This document shows, in pieces, positions 53,806 to 64,000 of a DNA stretch of 64,000 nucleotides. This DNA is from Hemerocallis citrina (taxonomy: Eukaryota > Streptophyta > Magnoliopsida > Asparagales > Asphodelaceae): NCBI GenBank assembly GCA_017893485.1, contig CM030366.1:76451227-76515226 (forward strand), written 5' to 3'. A model generated the notes under the pieces. That model was not told where the DNA came from. It saw only the letters and a list, made by a program, of their open reading frames with translations, and ran no database searches. A program made the translations under genes and the position numbers. Every line of letters begins with the position of its first letter. Within the stretch, counting starts at the first letter, position 1.

Positions 53806-56800
53806 ATGGATAGAAGTTGGATTAGTAAACCACGATTATCCAAGGAGTACCGTGATGGTATTAAAGATTTTATTATCTTTGCCAAACGACATTCCCGTGA
53901 TCCCAACCTAATCCTTTGTCCATGCCTCCGGTGTACAAATTGTAATTTGAGGACATGTGACTTAGTACATACACACTTGGTTGTCAACGGTTTTCTTCTA
54001 GGGTACACAAGGTGGTTTTGTCATGGAGAGGATCATACGTCAGCTCCTGTTCGTCCGGTTGTATTAGAAAATAAAGATGAGCCCTTAGTGAACGAAGACT
54101 TAAGCGTTTCCAATGAGATGCATGCTTTGTTGCAAGAACACCATGGGGATTCATAATGTTCCTTTCCACACCAATAACCCAACAACCCAAGTTCACAATG
54201 AGTCAATAGAAACATCACACATTGGTGGTGGGGTGGACGAGGAAATGCCTGGCCCCGCCCCTGAAAATAATAAGCAGCAAGAATCCTTCGCTAAGTTACT
54301 TGAAGATGCTAGTACTCCGTTGCACCGCGATTGCACCAAATTCTCCAAATTCTCATTCATTGTCAGACTATTTCAGATTAAATGTTTAAACGGGTGGTCT
54401 GCTAAGTCCTTCACTATGCTACTTGAATTGTTGAATGAAGCATTTCTTGAAATCTGTATTCCAAACTCAGCCTATAAAATCAAAAAATTCCTAAGTTCTT
54501 TCGATCTAGGGTATGAGAAGATAGCAGCATGTCCAAATGAATGTATTCTTTTCACGAGTGGTAAGGAAAGTCTGAAGAATTACAAAGTGTGTGGTTCTTC
54601 GAAATGGATAGAAAGACCAAATCAAGACGAGGGAGCCAGTGGATCAACTAAGCGAGGTAGGAAAAAGAAGCCTGCCAAAATACTGCGTTACTTTCCTCTG
54701 ATTCCTAGGCTACAAAGGTTGTTTATGTCTACGAAAACTTCTTCTGATATGAAATGGCATGCTGAAGGTCACACTAATGATGGGATTCTTAGACATCCTG
54801 CTGATTCTCAATCTTGGAAAAAATTTGATGAAAGATATCCTGATTTTGCGGAAGATCCTCGGAATGTGAGACTAGGACTAGCTAATGATGGTTTCAACCC
54901 TTTCAGGCAAATGAGTAGTACATACAGCATATGGCCGGTTGTGTTAATACCATACAATTTGCCGCCTTGAAAATGCATGAAGCAGTCCTCATTTATTTTG
55001 TCCATGATAGTTCCTGGACCGAAAGGTCCTGGAAATGATATAGATGTGTACCTACAATCGTTAATAGATGAACTTCAGAAATTATGGATGGGTGTTCCAA
55101 CCTATGATGCTGTGGCTAAAGAAACATTTTCTCTTCGGGCCGTGTTGTCTTGGACAATCAATGATTTTCCAGCATATGCAAATTTATCTGGATATAGTAC
55201 TAAAGGACGTTATGCATGTCCATGTTGTGCTGACCAAACTAGTTCAAGGTGTTGTACAATGGCAGAAAGTTTTGTTATATGGGTCATAGGAGATGGTTGC
55301 CTGACACACATATATTTCGGGCAGAGACAGCGACATTTGATGGTACCGACGAGTGGGAACATGCTCCTGGATCTTCTTCTGGTTCAGATATTTTGAGGTG
55401 GGTAGATGGTCATCAATTCAAATATGGAAAAGAACCAGAAGTCAGGACAAAGGGCAAGAAAAGGGCAAGGCCGGAGCAAGGTGAGGAGACCGATCTATGT
55501 GGCGAAGATGAGGATCAAAACATGACGAGTTTAGGTGAATGGAAGAAGAAGAGTATTTTCTTCAAGTTGTCGTATTGGGAATTCAACTTATTGCGACATA
55601 ATTTAGATGTGATGCATATCGGAAAAAATATTGGTGAAAATTGTATAGGAACAGTTATGGGAGATGACCGAAAGACAAAGGACAATCTCAAGAGCCGACT
55701 TGATTTGAAGTCAATGGGCATCCGACATGAGTTGCACCCAGAAGAATTACCGAACGGGAAAGTACTCCTACCTCCTGCAATCTATTCAATGTCAAAATCG
55801 GAGTTGAAATTGTTTTGAAAAGTACTAATGGAACTTAAAGTTCCTGATGGCTATTCTTCTAACATAGCAAGATGTGTCAACTTTAAAGAGAAGAGGCATC
55901 AGGGTCTAAAGTCACAGACTACCACATCCTAATGCAGGATCTCCTTCCTGTGGCCCTAAGGTCTTCAATTTGTGAGCAAGTCACTACTGTCCTGAAAGAT
56001 CTTTGTAGCATATATAAAGGTATTTGCTCAAGAATGCTTCGTGTTGAAGATATTGACCAATTGGAGCAGCAGGCGGCATTGACACTTAGTAAAATGGAGA
56101 TGATATTTCCTCCATCGTTCTTCACTATAATGATTCACTTGATAATCCACCTTGCTGGTGAAGCCAAAATCGACGGTCCTGTTCACTATCGGTGGATGTA
56201 CCCTATTGAGAGGTAAAAGAATTCATTCATCTTACAAAATTGAATTTTCAAAAGCTCATTTCTTTTAATCCCCTAATCCGCTCTAATTCATTAATTGTAC
56301 ATGTTCAGGTACCTATACCGGCTAAAGGGTTATGTTAAAAATAGAGCATATCCTGAAGGGTTAATAGCTCAGGGATATCTATCAGAGGAGTGTTCACATT
56401 TTTTTTCCAGGTATTTGCCGGATGTGGAGACATCTTTGAGTAGACCACGTAGAAATCCAGACATTTCCAACCTTGATGGTGCTCAATATCTTTTTGATAC
56501 CGCTGGCACTACTGTTGGTAAAGTTGATGCATTTGAGCTAGATAACTTAACGTGGGAACAGGCACATCGATATGTGCTAGACCACCATGCATCAGTGGAA
56601 CCATTTCGAAAGTAAGTTGCTTTTGAATTTAAATCGAATATAGTGAAAACCGCGGAGTTCGATATTAACTTACTTTTGTTATTCCTTATTTCAATTGCTT
56701 GTTTTTTAGCGAATTTGTCAGGGACATCAAACGAAGGGCTAGACCAAAAAGACTACCACCACGTGAACAAAACAAGTTGATGAATGAAAAATTTCATAAG

Positions 56801-57574
56801 TGGTTTGAATCTCATGTAGGTGAATTACAGTTATGCAAGTTAATCTTCATTATATCTACATTTTCTATGGTGCTGATATGATTTGTGCAAAATTAATAGG
56901 TACATTCTTTGGGTCCTGAAGGTGTGTCATCTAAAATACAAGTACTTGCCAAAGGTCCCTATAAGATGGTCAAAAGATATGGAGGATACATATTCAATGG
57001 TTTTAGATTTCATACTAAGGATCGTGAATGTAATTTGAAGTCTCAAAATAGTGGAATGGTAGTGACGTCTAAGACTAGAAGTTATGCTTCCAAATCGAAC
57101 ACGAGGCCTGTAGATGGAGATCTCGACTACTATGGAGTGCTCACGGATATCATTGAGTTGAATTATTTTGGTCATTTCCGTGTTGTCTTATTTCGTGGGG
57201 ATTGGGCTGAGTTGGATAGGAATTTTGCTAACAACAAGGATAAGTTTGGCTTCACAGTTGTAAACTTCTCAAAATTGATTCACATCGGTACACACATTAG
57301 CCATGAGCCATTTGTGTTTCCATCCCAAGTGCAACAAGTGTTCTACATTGAAGATCCAACCTTGCCAAAATCGTATGTGGCTCTCGCTATGCAACCAAGA
57401 GATGTATTCCAACTGGGCGATACTTCAGAAGATGAATACGGTGAAGTCATGAACAGTTACATTGCTTCTGAGTTTCCTATGTTTGATGTAAACACAACCG
57501 ACGGTGGAATTTGCAGGACTTGGCTCCGCAAGGATGGAGAAGAGGGCGATGTATTGGAAGATGTCGTATTGTAG
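53806..57574 (+). pseudogene. CACTA TNP2-type transposase, multiple lesions
   Basis: The start MDRSWISKPRLSKEY (ATG 53806) is the Transpos_assoc domain, followed by CPCLRCTNC and GYTRWFCHGE. After a frameshift near 54150 comes the TNP2 region (PLIPRLQRLFMST, SSDMKWHAEG, DGFNPF), a TGA at 54968 replacing a conserved Trp, GRYACPCC, and a frameshift near 55249. NGRKFCYMGHRRWLP and HNLDVMHIGKN follow. A TGA at 55816 and an extra base near 55917 precede the DUF4218 region (LLPVALRSSI, FFTIMIHLIIHL). Introns fit at 56213-56308, 56612-56709 and 56816-56899. The DUF4216 region (YYGVLTDIIELNY, FVFPSQVQQVFY) ends at TAG 57572. The enzyme would cut and move CACTA elements; this copy cannot. Confidence 0.85.
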
Positions 57575-57927
57575 TTTATTTGATTTTCAATCTCAATATT
57601 ATATGTCTGTAATTTTCATGTCTTAAATCTTGTTGTAATATTATGTCTGTAATTTCGAACATGTTGAATGTGAATTTAATACACCGGTTTAATTATCTTT
57701 CTATTTTCTACTGCTTGGTGTTATTTACATTAAACTATGCTTAGTGTCATTTGAACCAAACTATCATTGTAATTTAATTCGTTACAAATCTCATTTTTTT
57801 TATTTTTTTATAATTATGTTGGTTTGTTAATCCTACTAAAGTACAAATTTTATGATAGTTATTATAAACATGTTATTAATTAAATTTGCATCTCTAAGAA
57901 AGTTATTGAATCCTTGACAGGTTCAAC
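57575..57927. other. Intergenic spacer of the CACTA element
   Basis: AT-rich, with 'atgtctgtaatttt' repeated at 57603 and 57642. These may be the 3' UTR of the transposase gene and the promoter of the next gene. No clear TATA box or terminator was identified. Confidence 0.35.
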
Positions 57928-59314
57928 ATGCCGAGGCGTGGAAAGAGGATAAATATAAATGATGGCAACGAGAGCCATGGGGATGAGCAGCCACTACATA
58001 ATAGTGGCAGTCAAACAGATGAGGGTGAGGGTAGCACGACGCCCACTGTCAAAAAACATCGTGGGCGAACTAAGATGACGAATATTTGGAGACTTAAGAA
58101 TGACGAAAGGATTGTGGTGGAGGTAAACGGTGTCGGGCAACCGTTTGGCGATAACGCCAGCAAATTTTCTTCCTTTAATGGGGTTATAGCAAGGAACCCA
58201 CGGATAGTTCCTTTGTCATACGAAGGTGCCAACCACGACAAAGGCCATTGCAATTACGACAATCAAGGTATTTCCCATCTAAAATAAATAATTGGTAGGC
58301 GCAAATATATTATTGAAATATGTATTTTTAGTGATGGGTAATAAATTTTGCAGCAATACTTCTCGTTCGCCGACTCCCTTACGCCTTGGGTTGAAAAGTC
58401 ACTCTCCAAAATGTAGAGGGACTACAAGAGTGACTTGAAGGCGAGGTATTTTGACAAAGACCTTTCAGAGGCGGAGAATGCAAGGAATGTGCCAGAAAAT
58501 GTGGAGCCTTCAGATTGGCAATTCCTTGTGCACTACTGGAGTTCGGCGATCGGTCAGGTATTTGCATTAAAGGTACAAAAATCTAATGAGTATGTGGTTG
58601 TATGGCTACTCTAATGAATTTTTCTGCTAACTTCATTGTGGCATGTACAGAAAAGCGCAGAGGTGGGTGTTGCCAGTCGGTCAAAGCAGCTAGTGTTGCA
58701 CACCGCTGGTACACAGAGCTTTGCTCTGGTTCGAGAAGAATTGGTAGGCGCAATCGTATTGAACATTTTTTACTTACAGTTATTTGTTTATAACCATTTC
58801 ATCTTACTAATATATAGGAAGAAGATTTGGGGGGTCCTACGGAGTTTGGCGACATTGACTTTTTCGATGCCACCCACAAATCGAAGGATGGGACGTATGC
58901 GAGCCCTGAGGCAGCACGGATTCTGGTAATTTGTGAACTAATATCTAATGACTAGTCGAAATCTCATCATCTTTTAACTCTGATTGCTATGTCCTTTTAC
59001 AGACTAACGCTCGGAGAAGGTATGATGAAATCTCTTCCGCTTCAGATTCTGACCCTACGGCGGCACCCACAGATTTTCGTACCCGGCAGAGAGTTGCCTT
59101 GACCGAGGTTAGGGGAAAGGAGAGGCATGGACGTGTCTGTGGTATGGGGCTAGGACCAACCCCCTCGCGGCTATTCGGACGGAGTGAATCTAGTTCAAGT
59201 GCCAATCGGGACGAGGAGATGACTTCATTAAAGGCACAAGTTGCACTGCTACAAGAACAAGTGGCCCATTTAATAGGGCAGCAATCCCAAGTCCCACCCT
59301 CGGTAAGTCTTTAA
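57928..59314 (+). pseudogene. CACTA second gene (Transposase_24, Ptta/En/Spm type)
   Basis: Inferred exons are 57928-58267, 58354-58560 (approximate end), 58651-58743, 58818-58925 and 59003-59314, with GT-AG borders. Conserved blocks run in order: VNGVGQPFGDNASKFSSFNG, WVEKSLSKM followed by a TAG where the family has Trp then RDYKSDLK, LVHYWSS, HTAGTQSFALVREEL, GRVCGMGLGPTPSRLFG and a C-terminal coiled coil (EEMTSLKAQVALLQEQV). A frameshift near 58225 and the TAG near 58412 disable it. Family members are thought to bind the element's repeats and assist the transposase. A donor-like GGTAAGT at 59303 suggests more exons might have existed. Confidence 0.75.
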
Positions 59315-59875
59315 ATTGGTATTTTTTAAAAAGATTATGGTCTTGAATGCATGAAAGACACGTATTAGTGTTTGTGAGTCTGCATTGTGGCTGTCGTCTA
59401 TAAGCATTTCGTCTATGTTTCTTAAGTGGGCTGTGATTAGAAAGAAAGGGCTGGAGTGGAGATCTACAAACCCAAATAGAGACATCTCGTTTATTATAAT
59501 CTATACTTATTGTTGGACCAACCCCCTCTTGCTGTTGTCGCTGATGTCTCTTTGTGTGCGTGTGTTGAAGAGAATAAAGGGATGAGAGAGAGTTGAGGAA
59601 AATGCCGCTATGTTAGCCTGGTGTATCCTCATTCTCTACCATTCCTCTTTCTGGCTCCATATATGGCTTCTATATTAAATTGGTTTCCTTCCACGATGAC
59701 AATCCGTAATACTACACTTGATATGAGCCCTGTTCATAGCTGCACCCTATTGCATACTCACAAACAACTAATACGTGTCGTTCATGCATTGTATGACCAA
59801 CCCCACTTTGGCACATAACATGCTTAGATGACATTGTCTGACCTGCAAACAAGGTTTGTTCAGCCGTGTTGTTGT
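59315..59875. repeat. First copy of a ~300-bp direct duplication (59428-59730)
   Basis: The block from GGGCTGTGATTAGAAAG (59428) through 'gatgtctctttgtg', 'gttagcctggtgtatcctc' and 'cttgatatgagcc' (59720) recurs at 60225-60513, about 797 bp to the right. No gene is convincing, although frames cross it. Confidence 0.7.
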
Positions 59876-60140
59876 ACTGATTTGGAGGATTTTGGTATGC
59901 TAGCAGCATACTTAGTTTGGAAGTGAACCCATTTTGGTTAAAAAATCATGCCAAAGATGGCAATCAGATGCATGAAATCAGCTTCTTTAACAGTATCTGA
60001 AAATGAAAATTTTCATTATCTGAGCATATATGTTTCTCTACTAATTCTACAGGCCAACTAAATCATTCATGTTTCTGGCTCCAAAAGAAACCTGCACAAG
60101 GTTTGTTCTTCCCAATTCTTGTACAGATTTTGGGAATTAT
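59876..60140 (-). repeat. Inverted unit of the 305-bp repeat
   Basis: The reverse complement of the tandem repeat is found here: GGATTTTGG...GCTAGCAGCATACTT, 'agtgaacccattttgg', and 'tctgagcatatatg'. It is followed by the reverse complement of the left-array flank (CTGGCTCCAAAAGAAACCTG). It is the only unit in the opposite orientation, and it separates the gene block from the right-hand array. Confidence 0.75.
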
Positions 60141-60640
60141 GTATGTTTTTAGATCCAGGATCACAAATTTTGAGGGCGAACTGTGATTGGATTGTTTAGT
60201 GACTGTGAACAATTGTTCTTAATTGGGCTGTGATTAGAAAGAGACGAGTTGGAGTGGAGATCTGGAAACCCATATAGAGACTTCTTGTTCAAAATAATTT
60301 ATTATTATTGTTGTTCTTGTCGCTCTTGCTGTTGTTGCTGATGTCTCTCTGTGTTCGTGTGCTGAAGGGAAAGAAGGGATGAGAGAGAGATGAGGAAAAG
60401 GCCAATATGTTAGCCTGGTGTATCCTCATTCTCTACCATTCATCTTTCTGGCTTCTATATTTGGTTTCCTTCCACGATGACAATTCCTTAAAACTACACT
60501 TGATATGAGCCATATTCGTATTTTTCTTCAATGAAGAATTGATCTATGACTACAATCTCCATTCAAAGCCCAATCAAAATTTGTTTTGGAGCCACAAACA
60601 TCAATGAAGAATTAATAGAGAAACATAAATGATTATATGC
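60141..60640. repeat. Second copy of the ~300-bp direct duplication (60225-60513)
   Basis: This is the counterpart of 59428-59730, with scattered changes and a few indels. Half-unit sequence leading into the array begins near 60575 ('ttggagccacaaacatcaatg'). Confidence 0.7.
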
Positions 60641-63600
60641 TGGAAATTTTCATTTTCTTTTACTGTTAAAGAAGCTTATTTCATGCATCTGATTGTCTTC
60701 TTGGCACATTTTTCTGAACAAAATGGGTTCACTGAATTAGTAGAGCAACATATATGCTCAGATAATGGAAATTTTCATTTTCAGATACTGTTAATGAAGC
60801 TGATTGCCATCTTTGGCATGATTTTTTAACAAAAAATGGGTTCACTTCCAAACTAAGTATGCTGCTAGCATCCTCATTTTCTTTTACTGTTAATGAAGCT
60901 TATTTCATGCATCTGATTGTCATCTTGGCATGTTTTTTTGACCAAAATGGGTTCACTGTGAACTGAGGATCTATAGCTGTAAGCCAAAATCCTCCGGATA
61001 TGTTCAACAATTGGGTTTTAGATTTAGTTGGGCTAAAGAATTAGTAGAGCAACATATATGCTCAGATAATGGAAATTTTCATTTTCAGATACTGTTAATG
61101 AAGCTGACTGCCATCTTTGGCATGATTTTTTAACAAAAAATGGGTTCACTTCAAAACTAAGTATGCTGCTAGCATCCTCATTTTCTTTTACTGTTAATGA
61201 AGCTTATTTCATGCATCTGATTGTCATCTTGGCATGTTTTTTGACCAAAATGGGTTCACTGTGAACTGAGGATGCTATAGCTGCATGCCAAAATCCGCCG
61301 GATTTGATCAACAATTGGGTTTTAGATTTAGTTGGGCTAAAGAATTAGTAGAGCAACATATATGATCAGATAATGGATATTTTCATTTTCAGATACTGTT
61401 AAAGAACCTGATTGCCATCTTTGGCATGATTTTTTAACAAAAAATGGGTTCACTTCCAAACTAAGTATGCTGCTAGCATCCTCATTTTCTTTTACGGTTA
61501 ATGAAGCTTATTTCATGCATCTGATTGTCATCTTGGCAATTTTTTTTACCAAAATGGGTTCACTGTGAACTGAGGATGCTATAGTTGTACGCCAAAATCC
61601 TCCGGATATGTACAACAATTGGGTTTTAGATTTAGTTGGGCTAAAGAATTAGAAGAGCAACATATATGCTCAGATAATGGAAATTTTCATTTTCAGATAC
61701 TGTTAATGAAGCTGATTGCCATCTTTGGCATGATTTTTTAACAAAAAATGGGTTCACTTCCAAACTAAGTATGCTGCTAGCATCCTCATCTTCTTTTACT
61801 GTTAATGAAGCTTATTTCATGCATCTGATTGTCATCTTGGCATGTTTTTTTGACCAAAATGGGTTCACTGTGAACTAGGATGCTATAGCTGTATGCCAAA
61901 ATCCTCCAGATATGTACAACAATTGGGTTTTAGATTTAGTTGGGCTAAAGAATTAGTAGAGCAACATATATGCTCAGATAATGGAAATTTTCATTTTCAG
62001 ATACTGTTAATGAAGCTGATTGCCATCTTTGGCATGATTTTTTAACAAAAAATGGGTTCACTTCCAAACTAAGTATGCTGCTAGCATCCTCATTTTCTTT
62101 TACTGTTAAAGAAGCAGATTTCATGCATCTGATTGTCATCTTGGCATGTTTTTTTGACCAAAATGGGTTCACTGTGAACTAGGATGCTATAGCTGTATGC
62201 CAAAATCCTCCAGATATGTACAACAATTGGGTTTTAGATTTAGTTGGGCTAAAGAATTAGTAGAGCAACATATATGCTCAGATAATGGAAATTTTCATTT
62301 TCAGATACTGTTAATGAAGCTGATTGCCATCTTTGGCATGATTTTTTAACAAAAAAATGGGTTCACTTCCAAACTAAGTATGCTGCTAGCATCCTCATTT
62401 TCTTTTACTGTTAATGAAGCTTATTTCATGCATCTGATTGTCATCTTGGCATGTTTTTTTGACCAAAATGGGTTCACTGTGAACTGAGGATGCTATAGCT
62501 GTATGCCAAAATCCTCCGGATATGTACAACAATTGGGTTTTAGATTTAGTTGGGCTAAAGAATCAGTAGAGCAACATATATGCTCAGATAATGAAAATTT
62601 TCATTTTCAGATACTGTTAATGACGCTGATTGCCATCTTTGGCATGATTTTTTAACAAAAAATGTGTTCACTTCCAAACTAAGTATGCTGCTAGCATCCT
62701 CATCTTCTTTTACTGTTAATGAAGCTTATTTCATGCATCTGATTGTCATCTTGGCATGTTTTTTTGACCAAAATGGGTTCACTGTGAACTAGGATGCTAT
62801 AGCTGTATGCCAAAATCCTCCAGATATGTACAACAATTGGGTTTTAGATTTAGTTGGGCTAAAGAATTAGTAGAGCAACATATATGCTCAGATAATGGAA
62901 ATTTTCATTTTCAGATACTGTTAATGTAGCTGATTGCCATCTTTGGCATGATTTTTTAACAAAAAATGGGTTCACTTCCAAACTAAGTATGCTGCTAGCA
63001 TCCTCATTTTCTTTTACTGTTAAAGAAGCAGATTTCATGCATCTGATTGTCATCTTGGCATGTTTTTTTGACCAAAATGGGTTCACTGTGAACTAGGATG
63101 CTATAGCTGTATGCCAAAATCCTCCAGATATGTACAACAATTGGGTTTTAGATTTAGTTGGGCTAAAGAATTAGTAGAGCAACATATATGCTCAGATAAT
63201 GGAAATTTTCATTTTCAGATACTGTTAATGAAGCTGATTGCCATCTTTGGCATGATTTTTTAACAAAAAAATGGGTTCACTTCCAAACTAAGTATGCTGC
63301 TAGCATCCTCATTTTCTTTTACTGTTAATGAAGCTTATTTCATGCATCTGATTGTCATCTTGGCATGTTTTTTTGACCAAAATGGGTTCACTGTGAACTG
63401 AGGATGCTATAGCTGTATGCCAAAATCCTCCGGATATGTACAACAATTGGGTTTTAGATTTAGTTGGGCTAAAGAATTAGTAGAGCAACATATATGCTCA
63501 GATAATGGAAATTTTCATTTCTAGATACTGTTAATGAAGCTAATTGCCATCTTTGGCATGGTTTTTTAACAAAAAATGGGTTCACTTCCAAACTAAGTAT

Positions 63601-64000
63601 GCTGCTAGCATCCTCATTTTCTTATACTGTTAATGAAGCTTATTTCATGCATCTGATTTTTATCTTGGCATGTTTTTTTGACCAAAATGGGTTCACTATG
63701 AACTTAGGATGCTATAGCTGTGTGCCAAAATCCTCCGGATATGTACAACAATTGGGTTTTAGATTTAGTTGGGCTAACGAATTAGTAGAGCAACATAAAT
63801 GCTCAGATAATGGAAATTTTCATTTTCAGATACTGTTAATGAAGCTGATGGCCATCTTTGGCATGATTTTTTAACAAAAAAATGGGTTCACTTCCAAACT
63901 AAGTATGCTGCTAGCATCCTCATTTTCTTTTACTGTTAATGAAGCTTATTTCATGCATCTGATTGTCATCTTGGCATGTTTTTTTGACCAAAATGGGTTC
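60641..64000 (+). repeat. ~305-bp tandem repeat array, right side of CACTA
   Basis: The anchor AGTATGCTGCTAGCATCC lies at 60856, 61160, 61464, 61768, 62072, 62377, 62682, 62986, 63291, 63596 and 63902: eleven copies, spaced 304-306 bp, running off the window. Each monomer has two related halves. Both contain '(a)tactgttaatgaagct', 'ttggcatg.ttttt' and 'aaaatgggttcact'; one continues 'gtgaactgaggatgctatagctg' and the other 'tccaaactaagtatgctgctagc'. Monomers are very similar and in one orientation. Recurring 75-codon minus-strand frames (61945, 62859, 52174) are by-products of the repeat. Confidence 0.9.

Larger units (their letters stand above)
51125..64000 (+). mobile_element. CACTA (En/Spm) DNA transposon, right end beyond window
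   Basis: The left terminus CACTACAAAAGAG is followed by five short hairpins, a leader region, repeat units, a TNP2-type transposase gene and a second gene of the Transposase_24 type. Both genes are on the plus strand. This is the standard two-gene CACTA plan. More than 12.8 kb is inside the window and no right terminus was found. A ~305-bp tandem repeat fills much of both sides. Both genes are damaged, so the copy is non-autonomous now. Confidence 0.85.

Noticed and set aside
61945..63086. Recurring 75-codon minus-strand ORFs (also 52174-52401) as a protein family
   Set aside because: They are identical by-products of the tandem monomer. Other monomers lose the frame, there is no start context, and no selection on the frame is visible.
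60641..64000. CRISPR-like regular repeat array
   Set aside because: The units are ~305 bp with no unique spacers and lie in a plant CACTA transposon. This is a satellite.

Overview
This window is repeat-dense plant nuclear DNA, most likely from a eudicot. Nearly all of it is transposable elements nested in one another. No complete host gene was recognised; one possible host exon is flagged. The plant assignment rests on long-LTR chromovirus, Tat-type Ty3/gypsy, Ty1/copia, TRIM, L1-type LINE and TNP2-type CACTA sequences, all in AT-rich, non-operonic DNA. Almost every element gene is broken by stops, frameshifts or deletions.

Layout. 1-569: right end of a Ty3/gypsy LTR. 570-1925: minus-strand gypsy fragment (internal region, primer site, LTR). 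1926-8831: minus-strand Tat-type element lacking RT, RNase H and integrase, with an additional ORF antisense to gag-pol. 8998-10344: possible TIR-bounded DNA transposon. 10572-11132: Tat-like solo LTR (target duplication TTCAC). 11870-12542: 5'-truncated LINE with a 13-bp duplication. 12929-15949: minus-strand, gag-only copia element (TTGAT). 17753-33628: a Ty1/copia element split by a complete Tekay/Del-type chromovirus at 19582-30125 (GACAT). 33828 to about 47990: a second, longer, plus-strand copy of the same Tat family. Its 5' LTR holds a 3.7-kb solo LTR (34355-38035, CTAAC), and it has decayed gag-pol plus the antisense additional ORF. 47991-50503: minus-strand copia-type LTR containing a 1.0-kb TRIM (48257-49257). 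50505-51124: gypsy LTR end fragment. 51125 to the window end: a CACTA (En/Spm) transposon with subterminal hairpins, a TNP2 transposase gene, a second Transposase_24-like gene, and long arrays of a ~305-bp tandem repeat. Its right end lies outside the window.

Target-site duplications, nesting and the paired Tat copies give a relative order: copia before the Tekay insertion, Tat before its solo LTR, copia LTR before the TRIM. The two Tat copies also preserve an empty site for the solo LTR.

Features most worth a second look: (1) paired GTCGAC palindromes in the LTRs of three different retrotransposon families, spaced exactly 21 bp in two of them; (2) the dimeric ~305-bp satellite inside the CACTA element; (3) the Tat family's antisense Transposase_28-like ORF next to 116-bp tandem repeats; (4) an extra acidic/coiled-coil ORF ahead of gag in the chromovirus; (5) RNA polymerase III-like boxes duplicated inside a solo LTR.
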